From NCBI RefSeq assembly GCF_003596335.1, contig NZ_QZCH01000027.1, positions 1-57,035 of the forward strand: DNA of 57,035 nt, written 5' to 3'. A model generated the notes under the pieces. The model searched no databases. It saw nothing but the letters and a program-made list of their open reading frames with translations, and had not been told where the DNA came from. The position numbers were made by a program, and so were the translations under genes. This DNA is from Motilimonas pumila. Lineage in GTDB: Bacteria; Pseudomonadota; Gammaproteobacteria; Enterobacterales; CBDFNC01. Of this stretch, positions 35,657-44,722 are shown one piece after another. The number at the start of each line of letters is the position of its first letter. The stretch's first letter is position 1.

Positions 35657-37018
35657 TTAGTTGGTTTCTATGGTCATCTCAACGCGCCCACTTGGACGAG
35701 GATCGCTGCATTTACCATGAACATAGCGGCCATTACCGGTAAACGGCCCGGTTTTACCTATGCTAATAAAATCGCCCAGCAAGAATTGATCGATAACGCC
35801 CGTGGTGATGGATACGTCAAATAGCTTATATTGGTTAAAACGACTGCGCCAGCGCGATTTACTGGTATCGTCTACCCACCACATTAACAACAAATCTACC
35901 GGCGCTTGTTCGTTGACGAAAAAGATATCATTGCCTCGGTAATGGCTGCTTAACTCATCCTCGGCTAAACACTTCTCGAAGCTGTCGATACACTCTTTAA
36001 TGGAATGAGGCGCAAGCAGCCATGCATTTTGAGCGTAACCAGAGGCATAGCCAATACGTGGCTGCTTACTGCTGGGTCTAAATCTGTCGGGACGGTTAAC
36101 TCTAATGCCATAACCTGCTGGCAAGTTGTCAACAATTTCGTCTGGTAAATCTCCCGCCTGAGACAATGGCACAAATAGCTCTTCGCCGCTGCGCGCGTCT
36201 TTCATGCCCAGCGGGCCTGCGTAAGCAAAGCTCACAAACTGTTTTAAGTTTTGCTCACAGGCTGGCACTTGCGGCGCGGCCACAATTGGCTGCTCTTGAT
36301 AAACCGGATCGTAACGGTAAATGCCCCAATCCACGTCATTGATGCCAGTCAGCGTCGACATTAATACTGAACTGGTTCTCGGCCTTGGTGATCCCGCTTG
36401 AATCGCACAATGATATTGGCCATCAGCGGCTGGGTTAAACTCTTCCCCAGCGGCTTCTGCGGCTTCCCGCGCCTGCCACAGGGCAGGATCGTCCGGCTTC
36501 GGCGCGTCAATACACGTACCAGGCAAAGCAGTGACTTGCCCCGTTAGCGGGTTGCGTATTTCACGCGGGCATTGAAAAGGATCCGGATTGTTTGGATCGC
36601 AGGGCACATAGCCCTCTTCTAAATATGACGTATCAAAAGGATCGCTGCTCGGGTCTAAACTTTGGCTGTAGTCGGGTGACGGCGTACGAGACTGCTCAAT
36701 GATATCGACAGGGTATTGATAACTCCAATCGTCTTGGGCGGCGTACAAGCAAAAGAAATTTGGCGGCGTGTTACCCGCGCCAAGGTATATATTTGCAGAT
36801 CCCGCTGCTGGGTCTGTGGGCCCAAAACCTGTTACGTCACACTCACCTCGTACGGGCTGCGAAAAGCCACCTTTCTCAAAATGGCCATCATTTCTTACTC
36901 TTTCACCTTCGTAAGAGGGTAAATGTGCAAAGGCGCTAAAACTTACTGTGGTCAGTAAAGCAATCTGACTAAATCGAAACCAGCGTGGCTGGGTGCTTCC
37001 AGGTAAGGGGGATTTCAT
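35657..37018 (-). CDS. Secreted protein of unknown function
   Basis: Not recognised. A 453-residue exported protein; signal peptide ending in SFSAFA with predicted cleavage before His32, so the mature chain would begin with His-Leu-Pro. The mature part is rich in Pro, Asp, Tyr and Cys (ten or more Cys, likely disulfides). Segments such as VDWGIYRYDPVYQEQ, IGYASGYAQNAWLLAPHSIKECIDSFEKC and VDLLLMWWVDDTSKSRWRSRFNQYKLFDVS look like a folded beta-rich domain. The start ATG follows AGGATACAGAAA. An N-terminal His is reminiscent of copper His-brace proteins, but no second-ligand motif is proven. Single gene with own terminator. Confidence 0.72.
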   Translation of the reverse strand: MKSPLPGSTQPRWFRFSQIALLTTVSFSAFAHLPSYEGERVRNDGHFEKGGFSQPVRGECDVTGFGPTDPAAGSANIYLGAGNTPPNFFCLYAAQDDWSYQYPVDIIEQSRTPSPDYSQSLDPSSDPFDTSYLEEGYVPCDPNNPDPFQCPREIRNPLTGQVTALPGTCIDAPKPDDPALWQAREAAEAAGEEFNPAADGQYHCAIQAGSPRPRTSSVLMSTLTGINDVDWGIYRYDPVYQEQPIVAAPQVPACEQNLKQFVSFAYAGPLGMKDARSGEELFVPLSQAGDLPDEIVDNLPAGYGIRVNRPDRFRPSSKQPRIGYASGYAQNAWLLAPHSIKECIDSFEKCLAEDELSSHYRGNDIFFVNEQAPVDLLLMWWVDDTSKSRWRSRFNQYKLFDVSITTGVIDQFLLGDFISIGKTGPFTGNGRYVHGKCSDPRPSGRVEMTIETN

Positions 37019-37231
37019 TTTCTGTATCCTGTCTTAGATTAATAAGTACAGAGTACAAACAAACTTCTCTCTGCAGCCGGCAACTACGAGATGACAAAAC
37101 GGCGAGATCATTAAAGGCGGCTAATTCATACAGCGGACTTAGCCAACTCACTAAATATAGGTCGAGAAATACCCTTTTATGGCCATTAAGGTAAAACCAA
37201 TAAAAAGCAGCAATAAGGAATGCAAACGTGT

Positions 37232-37261
37232 CAGCTTATATCATGAGTTTGATATAAGCTG
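37232..37261 (-). terminator. Hairpin after the 37275-37799 gene
   Basis: 12-bp perfect stem CAGCTTATATCA/TGATATAAGCTG (37232-37243 and 37250-37261), 13 bases past the stop codon. It lacks a U-tract; it may stabilise the 3' end instead of terminating. Confidence 0.6.
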
Positions 37262-37274
37262 GCACTACACAAGA

Positions 37275-37799
37275 TTAATGTATCGTGGCGTCATCTTGCT
37301 GGTAAACACAATCAGTGCACTGGCCACAAGGCGTTTCGGATAAGTTTTTATCGTCATGGTTTGCCATGTAAGCCACGTGTTCATCAATTAAGGCGTCAGC
37401 CAGTAATTGACTGTGCTGGACTTGGTTAGTTTGGTAATAATCCAACAACCCTACCAAGGTCACATCAAGCACTTTAAGACTATTCACCCGGGTCAACTCG
37501 GTCAGCTCTGGGCGATTAGCAAAAATTTGCAGTTGAGTATGAGCCAATTGCAAGTATTTCTCTTGCTCCTGGCCCATGCCCTGACCTTTCGCGCTAGTCA
37601 CCAAATGATGACAAGCGGTCATATACAGCTGGGCACTGTGCTCGTAGTCCTTGCTCAATTGCGTGTCATCAATTAATTTTTGCGCTTCATCCAGCGCTAG
37701 CGCATAAAAGATGTGCGCTTGGCGCAGGTCTTTCTGCGCAAAGTAATGTTGCCCTTGAGCGGTAAGGGTTTGCCAGAGATCTAGTGAAAATGACGCCAT
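37275..37799 (-). CDS. Small helical-repeat protein with CxxCxxC tail
   Basis: A cytoplasmic 174-residue protein. The N-terminal 110 residues are helical and look like one or two TPR-type hairpins (AQKDLRQAHIFYALALDEAQKL). The C-terminus has a Cys motif PCGQCTDCVYQ, which could bind zinc or an iron-sulfur cluster. The ATG is 5 bases past the ATPase gene upstream (37805), so it is in one operon with the two oligopeptide-type ATPases. It might be an accessory factor of that transporter; no domain match is certain. Confidence 0.65.
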   Translation of the reverse strand: MASFSLDLWQTLTAQGQHYFAQKDLRQAHIFYALALDEAQKLIDDTQLSKDYEHSAQLYMTACHHLVTSAKGQGMGQEQEKYLQLAHTQLQIFANRPELTELTRVNSLKVLDVTLVGLLDYYQTNQVQHSQLLADALIDEHVAYMANHDDKNLSETPCGQCTDCVYQQDDATIH

Positions 37800-37804
37800 A
37801 TTGC

Positions 37805-38740
37805 CTAACCTGCTAACTGTCGAACGAAGTGATTGTGGTTAACTTGTTTTACCTGCTGGCTGTGCGCGCTACTGATAGAGCGAATATGATGCGCATTGTC
37901 AGAGTAGTCCAAGTCTCCTTTGATAACATCGGCAAAGCGCACGTCTGGATCGGGCACCGCTGAAATAAGCAGCTTAGTGTAAGGGTGCTGCGGGTTGTTA
38001 ATCACTTCCGTGGTATCACCCCACTCTACAATTTGGCCTTTAAACATAACCGCAGTTTCTTCGGCAATGTAATGCGCTGTCGCCAAGTCATGGGTAATGT
38101 ATAAAAAGCCCAAGTTGAACTCTTTTTTCATTCGTTGCATCAAGTCCAATACGCCAATACGAATCGACACGTCAAGCATTGACGTCGGCTCGTCGGCTAA
38201 CACTAAATCAGCGCCCACGGCCAAGGTCTTCGCCATATTGACACGCTGGCGCTGACCACCACTGAGCTCATGGGGATACTTGTCTGCGGTGAGGCTTGGC
38301 AGTTCAACCATTTCAAGCAGTTCTTCTACTCTGGTGCGCAGCTTGACCTTGTTGTTTTCACACATGCCGTGCAGCAACAGTGGTCGAGCTAAATGGTGAT
38401 AAATGGTGTGTGTAGGGTTAAGCGAGCCAAACGGGTCTTGGAAGATCATTTGCACGCTTTTACGGTAATTTAGAACTTCTTGGCGGCCTTTAATTTCAGT
38501 GATGTCTTTGCCGCGAAATAAAATTTGGCCATTCGTTGGCTCGTAAATTTTAGTGATCAAGCGAGCACAAGTACTTTTACCACAGCCAGACTCGCCGACT
38601 AACGCCAGCGCACGGCCTTTATGAATGGAAAAAGAGATATCATTAAGGGCGCGGAAGATGTCTGTTTTGGCAAAGCCACCGCCGGTGGTGAAGTCTTTGA
38701 CCACGTTGCGCATTTCTAAAATTGGGGTATCTGGTTGCAT
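37805..38740 (-). CDS. OppF/DppF-type ABC ATPase
   Basis: Second ATP-binding subunit of an oligopeptide/dipeptide-type (or chitobiose-type) ABC transporter, 311 residues. Walker A GESGCGKST, Q-loop MIFQDPFGSLNPTHT, signature LSGGQRQR, Walker B LVLADEP, switch YITHDLA. The C-terminal Cys-rich region found in many OppF/DppF proteins is replaced by a 60-residue tail rich in His, Asp and Ser (SDNAHHIRSISSAHSQQ). It starts 9 bases after the other ATPase gene. No permease or binding-protein gene is present in the window. Confidence 0.88.
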   Translation of the reverse strand: MQPDTPILEMRNVVKDFTTGGGFAKTDIFRALNDISFSIHKGRALALVGESGCGKSTCARLITKIYEPTNGQILFRGKDITEIKGRQEVLNYRKSVQMIFQDPFGSLNPTHTIYHHLARPLLLHGMCENNKVKLRTRVEELLEMVELPSLTADKYPHELSGGQRQRVNMAKTLAVGADLVLADEPTSMLDVSIRIGVLDLMQRMKKEFNLGFLYITHDLATAHYIAEETAVMFKGQIVEWGDTTEVINNPQHPYTKLLISAVPDPDVRFADVIKGDLDYSDNAHHIRSISSAHSQQVKQVNHNHFVRQLAG

Positions 38741-38749
38741 CGTTGTTTC

Positions 38750-39607
38750 CTACAAAGTGATCGTTTGTTCTTCAAAACCTTCGGTTTTGGTGTAGTGCTT
38801 ACGCCCTTCATGAATCGACGGGAATGCCGACCATAGCTTCTGGGTGTATGGGTGCTGTGGGTTATGGCGTATTTCTTGAGACGCATTCACTTCCACTAAC
38901 TCACCTTGATACATCACACCGATGCGATCACAGAACTGCGTCATCAAGCTGAGATCATGGGTAATAAACAAAATTGAGAAACCAAACTCTTCTTTAAGTT
39001 GGTAAATCTGCTGCAGGATTTCCCGTTGCACCACTACGTCAAGCGCGGTGGTGGGTTCATCCATAACAATGAGCTTGGCATTAAGGGCCAAACAAATTGC
39101 GATCACCAATCGTTGACGCATGCCACCCGAGAATTGGTGAGGATAATCACGAATACGTTCACGAGGAATTTTAACGATATCCATTAACTTCATAGCGCGG
39201 TCAATGGCTTGCTCTTTTGTCATGTCGGTGTGCGTCATGATGACGTCACAAAACTGCTCTTCCAAACGCAAAACAGGGTTTAATGAGTTCATTGCACTTT
39301 GGAATACCATGGCAATTTGGGTCCAACGGAATTCACGTAATTGCGTTTCTGTCAGTTTTACCACGTCGGTGCCATCAAAGATGATCTGACCACCACTGAT
39401 TAACGCAGGCGGCTTATGCAACCTAGTTACTGCAAAGGCTATGGTGCTCTTACCACAACCAGACTCGCCGGCTAAGCCAAAGACTTCCCCTTCGTTAATG
39501 TGAAAGTTGACTTTTTTTACCGCACTAAACGCACCGTCGTTAGTTAAATAATCCACCTCAAGGTTTTTTACTTCTAACAACGGACGCGGGTCAGTTGTTT
39601 TATTCAT
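38750..39607 (-). CDS. OppD/DppD-type ABC ATPase
   Basis: First ATP-binding subunit of the same transporter, 285 residues. Walker A GESGCGKST, Q-loop MVFQSAMNSLNPVL, signature FSGGMRQR, Walker B LIVMDEP, switch FITHDLS. It is shorter than usual (about 320-330); the C-terminal region with conserved cysteines is missing, the chain ends in HPYTQKLWSAFPSIHEGRK... It is closest in character to ATPases of chitin-disaccharide/cello-oligosaccharide ABC systems of Vibrio, but this is by impression. The upstream gap (39608-39795) is divergent with the CnoX-like gene. Confidence 0.88.
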   Translation of the reverse strand: MNKTTDPRPLLEVKNLEVDYLTNDGAFSAVKKVNFHINEGEVFGLAGESGCGKSTIAFAVTRLHKPPALISGGQIIFDGTDVVKLTETQLREFRWTQIAMVFQSAMNSLNPVLRLEEQFCDVIMTHTDMTKEQAIDRAMKLMDIVKIPRERIRDYPHQFSGGMRQRLVIAICLALNAKLIVMDEPTTALDVVVQREILQQIYQLKEEFGFSILFITHDLSLMTQFCDRIGVMYQGELVEVNASQEIRHNPQHPYTQKLWSAFPSIHEGRKHYTKTEGFEEQTITL

Positions 39608-39795
39608 CTTCGATTCCTATACACTCAAAAAAATCTGACAACAAATCAGAAAATACAAATACTATTGCGAATTATTACCATTAGCAATATAAAAATCACC
39701 TGAATCGCGATTTCTTTGCGCCAGTTAAATCAAACCTTGTTTTTGTCAGTGACCGCACCCACTATATGACTAACAACCGCAAGAGACGCTCAGTT

Positions 39796-40644
39796 ATGCA
39801 ACAACATATCATTGATATCACTTTAGAAAACTTTCAACAGGTCATCTTAGAAGGCTCGCAAACTCAGCCTGTGATGGTGTGTTTTTGGGCCCCAAACCAC
39901 GACGAATCCGCGTTATTACTGGCCAGTTTAGAAAAGCTCGCCATTGAGAAAAATGGCGCATTCACCCTTGCTAAAATCAACTGTGAGCAAGACCAAAGCA
40001 TTGCGATGCAATTTGGCGTGCAATCTATTCCTACCAGTGCCATGTTTGTGCAAGGGCAACCCGCAGACGGCTTTGCGGGCAATAAACCCGAACAAGAAAT
40101 TCGAGATATTTTAGACAAGCACTTACCCGACGAAGCGCAACTGTTGGCAGAACAAGGTATCGCCTTGATTGGCGAACAAGATTTTGTGCAAGCCGCTGAG
40201 GTATTGCAGCAATCTTTGCAATTAAAACCCGACGTTGCTCCAGTCAAACTCGCACTGTGTAAAGCGTTGCTTGAAACACAACGGGTAGCAGAAATAGAAA
40301 GTCTACTTGAGACCATTGGCATGGCCGACCAAGACGCAGATTATCAGGCCATTTTAGCGCAATTGGAATTGGCCAAAGAAGCGGCCGACACGCCAGAAAT
40401 TCGCGCCCTAGAACAAGCCCTTGCCAATGGTGGCGACAGTGACACGCAATTGAAACTGGCGGTGCAATACAGCCAAGTCGGCCGAGTGGAAGAAGCGTTA
40501 GAATTGCTGTTCCAACTATTACTGAAAGACATGAACGCGGAAGACGGCCAAGTGAAGCAACGCTTTATGGATATTCTTTCAAGCCACAGCGGCGAAGCGT
40601 GTGTATCGGCTTACCGCCGCAAACTGTACAGCTTGTTGTACTAA
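39796..40644 (+). CDS. cnoX: CnoX/YbbN-like thioredoxin-fold chaperone, cysteine-less
   Basis: A 282-residue protein with N-terminal thioredoxin fold and C-terminal TPR-like helices, as in E. coli CnoX (284 residues), a holdase that hands clients to GroEL and DnaK under chlorine stress. The thioredoxin active site WCxxC is here Trp31-Ala-Pro-Asn-His35 (WAPNHDES), so neither cysteine is present; only Cys29 precedes the Trp. The cis-Pro loop (QSIPTSAMF) is kept. It should work as a chaperone or scaffold, not as an oxidoreductase. I start at the ATG at 39796, which has AAGAGA nine bases upstream, instead of the ATG at 39766. Confidence 0.85.
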   Translation: MQQHIIDITLENFQQVILEGSQTQPVMVCFWAPNHDESALLLASLEKLAIEKNGAFTLAKINCEQDQSIAMQFGVQSIPTSAMFVQGQPADGFAGNKPEQEIRDILDKHLPDEAQLLAEQGIALIGEQDFVQAAEVLQQSLQLKPDVAPVKLALCKALLETQRVAEIESLLETIGMADQDADYQAILAQLELAKEAADTPEIRALEQALANGGDSDTQLKLAVQYSQVGRVEEALELLFQLLLKDMNAEDGQVKQRFMDILSSHSGEACVSAYRRKLYSLLY

Positions 40645-40686
40645 CACAGTTTTCAAATCTTGATGCTGTCTTAAATGACGTCGAAT

Positions 40687-40716
40687 AAGGGTAAAGCACT
40701 GGCTTTGCCCTTTTTT
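40687..40716 (+). terminator. cnoX terminator
   Basis: Stem GGGTAAAGC/GCTTTGCCC (40689-40697 and 40702-40710) followed by T6. Confidence 0.93.
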
Positions 40717-40818
40717 ATCGCCTATCTCATGCTTTATTAAGCCAAAGCCTTATATAGCCCTAAGATACATTGAATTAACCAATAATTAACAACTGGTTAA
40801 GAGTGACAGGATAATTCA

Positions 40819-41391
40819 ATGGCAAAACAGTTTCCCAGCTTAACCCCCGCATTAAGCAAATTTATCGCTAAACAGCAGATGTTTTTTGTCGCCACAGCCA
40901 TGGCCGAAGGTAAAGTTAATATGTCTCCTAAAGGAGGGGACAGTTTTCGTGTTATTTCGCCAACGAAAGTGGCGTGGCTCAATCACACCGGCAGTGGCAA
41001 TGAGTCTGCTACTCATGTGCAACACGACACTCGCATGACCATTATGTTTTGCGCTTTTGAAGGTGCGCCGATGATATTAAGGTTGTATGGCCAAGCCAGC
41101 GCCTTGCACCAAGGCGATCCTCGCTGGTCGGAATATATCGACTTGTTTCCAGAAAGCGTTGCCAGTAGGCAGGTATTTGTGGTCGACTTAGATTTAGTGC
41201 AAACCTCGTGCGGCATGCAAGTGCCCCTGTTTGATTATGTGGATCAAAGGGATGCATTGGCTAAGTGGTCAGATAAACAAGGTAAGCAAGGCATAGAGCA
41301 ATATTGGCGCAGCAAAAACCAAGTCAGCTTTGATGGTCACGCCAGTAACATTTTGGCTTTATCTGGGCTAAGCAACGAAGAAGAAGCATAA
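40819..41391 (+). CDS. Pyridoxamine 5'-phosphate oxidase-like flavin-binding protein
   Basis: A 190-residue protein of the FMN-binding split-barrel (PNPOx-like) family. It has FVATAMAEGKVNMSPKGGDSFRVISPTKVAWLNHTGSGNESATHV, the usual phosphate-binding strand and loop, then TIMFCAFEGAPMILRLYGQA. It lacks the residues specific for pyridoxine oxidation, so an F420/FMN-type reductase or haem-degradation role is open. Single gene; its stop is followed at once by an attC-like inverted repeat. Confidence 0.87.
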   Translation: MAKQFPSLTPALSKFIAKQQMFFVATAMAEGKVNMSPKGGDSFRVISPTKVAWLNHTGSGNESATHVQHDTRMTIMFCAFEGAPMILRLYGQASALHQGDPRWSEYIDLFPESVASRQVFVVDLDLVQTSCGMQVPLFDYVDQRDALAKWSDKQGKQGIEQYWRSKNQVSFDGHASNILALSGLSNEEEA

Positions 41392-41392
41392 G

Positions 41393-41460
41393 ACCTAACG
41401 CCTTAGCTGTCGCTGCAAAACGCAGCGACGCAGCCATTGCTGTGCTTAATGGCGTTAGAT
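41393..41460. repeat. attC-like inverted repeat between convergent genes
   Basis: Ends are ACCTAAC (41393-41399) and GTTAGAT (41454-41460), which match the attC boxes RYYYAAC and GTTRRRY. They pair as CTAACGCC/GGCGTTAG, followed by TTAGC/GCTTAA with one unpaired T, and an inner 8-bp hairpin GTCGCTGC/GCAGCGAC (41409-41416 and 41422-41429). The total is 68 bases. It overlaps the stop codon of the YegS-type gene. It may be an isolated attC or simply a strong bidirectional terminator. Confidence 0.45.
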
Positions 41461-42381
41461 AGTGGGGCACTCTGGAGGTAATTTTAGTTTGATGGCCCCA
41501 GGCACAATCTGATAGCGGCAACGATGGCTATATTGCGGCTCGCCATCATGATTGGTTGGGATCTGCTCATGAGAAGCAAATTCTAACCAGTGCACTTGTT
41601 TACGCACAATAAAATCGCCGCTGACTAACTCTCCCGCCCCTATTGCACGCGCCTCTTCTAATACCATAGGCAGCTCTAAAGCGGTAAACGCCTTGAGGTA
41701 GACAAAATCCAATAAGCCGTCGTTAATTTTAGCATTCGGCGCTAGCACCTTACCACCTCCGGCTTGCCGGCCATTACACAGCGCGCCAACAATAAACTCT
41801 ATCTCACTGCTGTTATCGCCACTTTCGAGCACACCGCGATAGGGTTTAAAGTTTAATGCTTGCACCGCCCCCGTTAAAGTATAAGCTGCCCCGCCCAATA
41901 AATTCTTTAACTCAATGGGCGTTTCAGCCGTCACTTGCGCGCCAAAGCCAGCGGTCGCTGCATTGATAAAATAGCTGGGGGCGGCGTGTCCTTGTTGCGT
42001 CGCTTGCACAACGTCTATTGCTTGTCCTTCCCCCTCGATGGCAAGCGTGATGGCTTGCTCTGGCAGCCAGCTGATGCCACAAGCGGTGGCAAAATCATTA
42101 GCTGTGCCCATGGGCAAAATTCCTAAGCTTGGGCGTTGGCTCTCGGGCAAAGCCATCAGAGCGCTGACCACCTCTTGCACAGAGCCATCTCCACCGGCAA
42201 TCATCAAGGTTTTACTGCAATGGTTATAGCCTTGGGCGTGGGCTTCTTGAACTAGACGCTCGACATCCCCACCTTCCCAAGTTGCCCTGACCTCTACCTC
42301 ATGGCCTTGTTGACGGGCTTGGTAAACACTTTGTCGAAAAGTTTCTTCAGCGGCTTTTTTGCCATTGACTATGATCCTCAC
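41455..42381 (-). CDS. yegS: YegS-like lipid kinase
   Basis: Diacylglycerol/sphingosine-kinase-type enzyme of 308 residues (E. coli YegS 299). It has the nucleotide-binding GGDGSVQEV (about residues 62-70) and the PMGTANDFA loop, then CNGRQAGGGKVLAPNAKINDGLLD. The substrate may be phosphatidylglycerol. The start is GTG with AGGAG five bases upstream. It converges with the flavin-binding protein gene; its stop codon lies in the inverted repeat 41393-41460. Confidence 0.9.
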   Translation of the reverse strand: MRIIVNGKKAAEETFRQSVYQARQQGHEVEVRATWEGGDVERLVQEAHAQGYNHCSKTLMIAGGDGSVQEVVSALMALPESQRPSLGILPMGTANDFATACGISWLPEQAITLAIEGEGQAIDVVQATQQGHAAPSYFINAATAGFGAQVTAETPIELKNLLGGAAYTLTGAVQALNFKPYRGVLESGDNSSEIEFIVGALCNGRQAGGGKVLAPNAKINDGLLDFVYLKAFTALELPMVLEEARAIGAGELVSGDFIVRKQVHWLEFASHEQIPTNHDGEPQYSHRCRYQIVPGAIKLKLPPECPTI

Positions 42382-42579
42382 GCGGGCTCCTGAATTAGCG
42401 CATATAATAGAATATAAACCTAGCGGAAATGACGCCGTAAATCTGCCTTTTTATGCATTGCTGTAGCAAAGCTGTGGCCGTTACCTCGGAACTTACAACC
42501 CTGACTCAGCTTAGGTGATGGCGGGTGAATCAAAACATAAAAGCAATGGAATCAATATGTTCATAATTTAGTAAGACAA

Positions 42580-42597
42580 CTGTCACGTCAGTTACTT
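42580..42597 (+). promoter_or_regulatory. Weak Pho-box candidate
   Basis: CTGTCACGTCAGTTACTT has one good half (CTGTCA) and one poor half (GTTACT) 11 bases apart, matching about 10 of 18 positions of the PhoB consensus. It stands 52 bases before the PhoX-like gene. PhoX family genes are commonly PhoB-regulated, hence the interest. Confidence 0.35.
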
Positions 42598-42648
42598 AGA
42601 TTGAGCTAATAACTAAATCAATAAAGTTACTCACCTCAAGGAAAAGTA

Positions 42649-44703
42649 ATGAGCAAGGAAATATTTAATCCAACGCGCTTTAACAAAAGCGATAACCCAG
42701 ACTTCAACCAAGTATTAGAAAATCACTTATCTCGCCGAAAAATCCTCAAAGGCGGTTTAGGCTTAAGTGCTATGGCTACCTTAGGCGCCTTTGGCCTAGC
42801 TGGCTGTGGCTCGAGTGGCAGCAGCAGTAGCGCGGTTGAAACGCCGCCTGAGGTACCTCAATTACAGCTGGGCTTTAACTCTATTCCAGGTTCAAAGACC
42901 GATGCGGTAAGCGTGGCTGAAGGTTACCGTGCCCAAGTATTGGCGCCATGGGGGCAACCTATTACGGCCGACGGTGCGGCTTGGCAAGACGATGGCAGCA
43001 ACAATGCCAACGACCAAGAAAATGCCATGGGCATGCACCACGACGGTTTGCACTTTTTCCCACTCAATGAGGCTGGCACCGACGGCGTGTTGTGTGTCAA
43101 CCACGAATACATTGACCAAAATGCATTGCACCCAATGGGCAGCGACAAAGACGAAAATGGCCTTCGCAGCAGCTTAGACCAAGTACGCAAAGAAATTAAC
43201 GCCCACGGCGTGGCCGTGGTTCGCATTCAATTGCAAGACTCGGGCGAGTGGCTAGTTATCGATAATGACCCACTTAACCGTCGTTATACCGGTGCTACCG
43301 TGATGGACATTGCCGGGCCACTGGCAAACTCTGACATGCTAGTAACGCCTTTTTCACCCGACGGCAGTCAAGCTCGCGGCACCCTAAACAACTGTGGCAA
43401 CGGTTTTACTCCCTGGGGCACCTACCTGACTTGTGAAGAAAACTGGCCGGGGTATTTTATCAATACTGCCGAAACGACGGCTGAGCAAGAGCGCATTGGT
43501 TTAGACACTTCGGGTACGACGCGCTACGGATGGGAAACATTGGCTGGCAATGCCGATGAAATGGATGACGAGTTCACTCGTTTTAACGTGACGCCAAACG
43601 CTGACAACGCATCACAAGACTACCGTAATGAAGCCAATGGTCATGGTTACATCGTTGAAATAGACCCTTACACAGAGAATTCTCGTGCAGTAAAACGTAC
43701 CGCTCTGGGGCGTTTTCGTCACGAAGGTTGTACCATCGGCAAGTTAACGCAGGGCCAGCCAATTACCTTCTATTCTGGCCACGACGCCCGTTTTGAATAC
43801 ATGTATAAGTTTGTCTCGGCGGCGCCATGGGACCCAGCAGATGCCAACCCAAGCGATCGTATGGCAACGGGTGATAAATACATGAACGAAGGCACGTTAT
43901 ACGTCGCCAGATTCGACGCTGACGGCACCGGGGTATGGCTGCCATTGACGCTGACCGGCGCAACAAAAGACGGCGGCGTATTAGCAGACCACTTTGCCAA
44001 CCTAGCTGAGATTATCCTCAATACAGCAGGAGCGGCGGACTTGGCTGGCGCAACGCCGATGGACCGCCCTGAGTGGTGCTCTATCGACCCGGTGACTGGC
44101 TCGGTGTACCTGACTCTGACCAACAACACTCGCCGTAACGAAGAAACGGGAACCAACGCCGCTAACCCGCGTTTAAACAACAAATTTGGTCACATCATTC
44201 GTTGGGATGAGAGTGAGTCGATGACCGACTTCAGCTGGGACATTTTTGTGTTTGGCTCGGATGCCGGCGGTGATGAGTTAACTAACTTGTCTGGGTTGAC
44301 GGAGTTTAACCAATTCGCCAGTCCTGATGGCTTGGCGTTTGATGCTCGCGGCGTCATGTGGGTACAAACCGATAACGGCGCTGATGAAGTGGAAGATTAC
44401 ACCAATGATCAAATCTTGGCGGTGATCCCTTCTAACTTAACCGACGAAGAAGGCAATCAAACCACTATCACCAGTGCTAACCAAGGTGAACTGCGCCGCT
44501 TCTTTGTTGGGCCAAATGGCTGTGAAGTAACGGGGTTAACCATGACGCCAGATTACACCACCATGTTTGTGTCTATTCAGCACCCGAAAAACTGGCCTTA
44601 TAGCAGCAATGCGCAAGAGGAAACCCCAGCAGGAATGGCACTGCGCCCTCGCGCGTCTGTGGTCGCCATTCGTAAAGTAGATGGCAGTCCACTGGGCGTG
44701 TAG
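42649..44703 (+). CDS. PhoX-family (DUF839) Tat-exported phosphatase-like protein
   Basis: A 684-residue exported protein. N-terminal twin-arginine signal SRRKILKGG (Arg29-Arg30) plus lipobox LAGC with Cys53, followed by a Ser/Gly linker, so it is probably an exported lipoprotein. The rest is the PhoX six-bladed propeller: GMHHDGLHFFPL, CVNHEYIDQNAL, TPWGTYLTCEENWPGYF, GRFRHEGCTIG, DRPEWCSIDPVTGSVYLTLTNN and SPDGLAFDARGVMWVQTD. The conserved Glu/Asp/Cys residues that bind the Fe-Ca cofactor in PhoX appear present. It would release phosphate from phosphoesters when phosphate is low. RBS AAGGAAAAG. Single gene. Confidence 0.9.
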   Translation: MSKEIFNPTRFNKSDNPDFNQVLENHLSRRKILKGGLGLSAMATLGAFGLAGCGSSGSSSSAVETPPEVPQLQLGFNSIPGSKTDAVSVAEGYRAQVLAPWGQPITADGAAWQDDGSNNANDQENAMGMHHDGLHFFPLNEAGTDGVLCVNHEYIDQNALHPMGSDKDENGLRSSLDQVRKEINAHGVAVVRIQLQDSGEWLVIDNDPLNRRYTGATVMDIAGPLANSDMLVTPFSPDGSQARGTLNNCGNGFTPWGTYLTCEENWPGYFINTAETTAEQERIGLDTSGTTRYGWETLAGNADEMDDEFTRFNVTPNADNASQDYRNEANGHGYIVEIDPYTENSRAVKRTALGRFRHEGCTIGKLTQGQPITFYSGHDARFEYMYKFVSAAPWDPADANPSDRMATGDKYMNEGTLYVARFDADGTGVWLPLTLTGATKDGGVLADHFANLAEIILNTAGAADLAGATPMDRPEWCSIDPVTGSVYLTLTNNTRRNEETGTNAANPRLNNKFGHIIRWDESESMTDFSWDIFVFGSDAGGDELTNLSGLTEFNQFASPDGLAFDARGVMWVQTDNGADEVEDYTNDQILAVIPSNLTDEEGNQTTITSANQGELRRFFVGPNGCEVTGLTMTPDYTTMFVSIQHPKNWPYSSNAQEETPAGMALRPRASVVAIRKVDGSPLGV

Positions 44704-44722
44704 GCCAGCTCTACCTGACATC

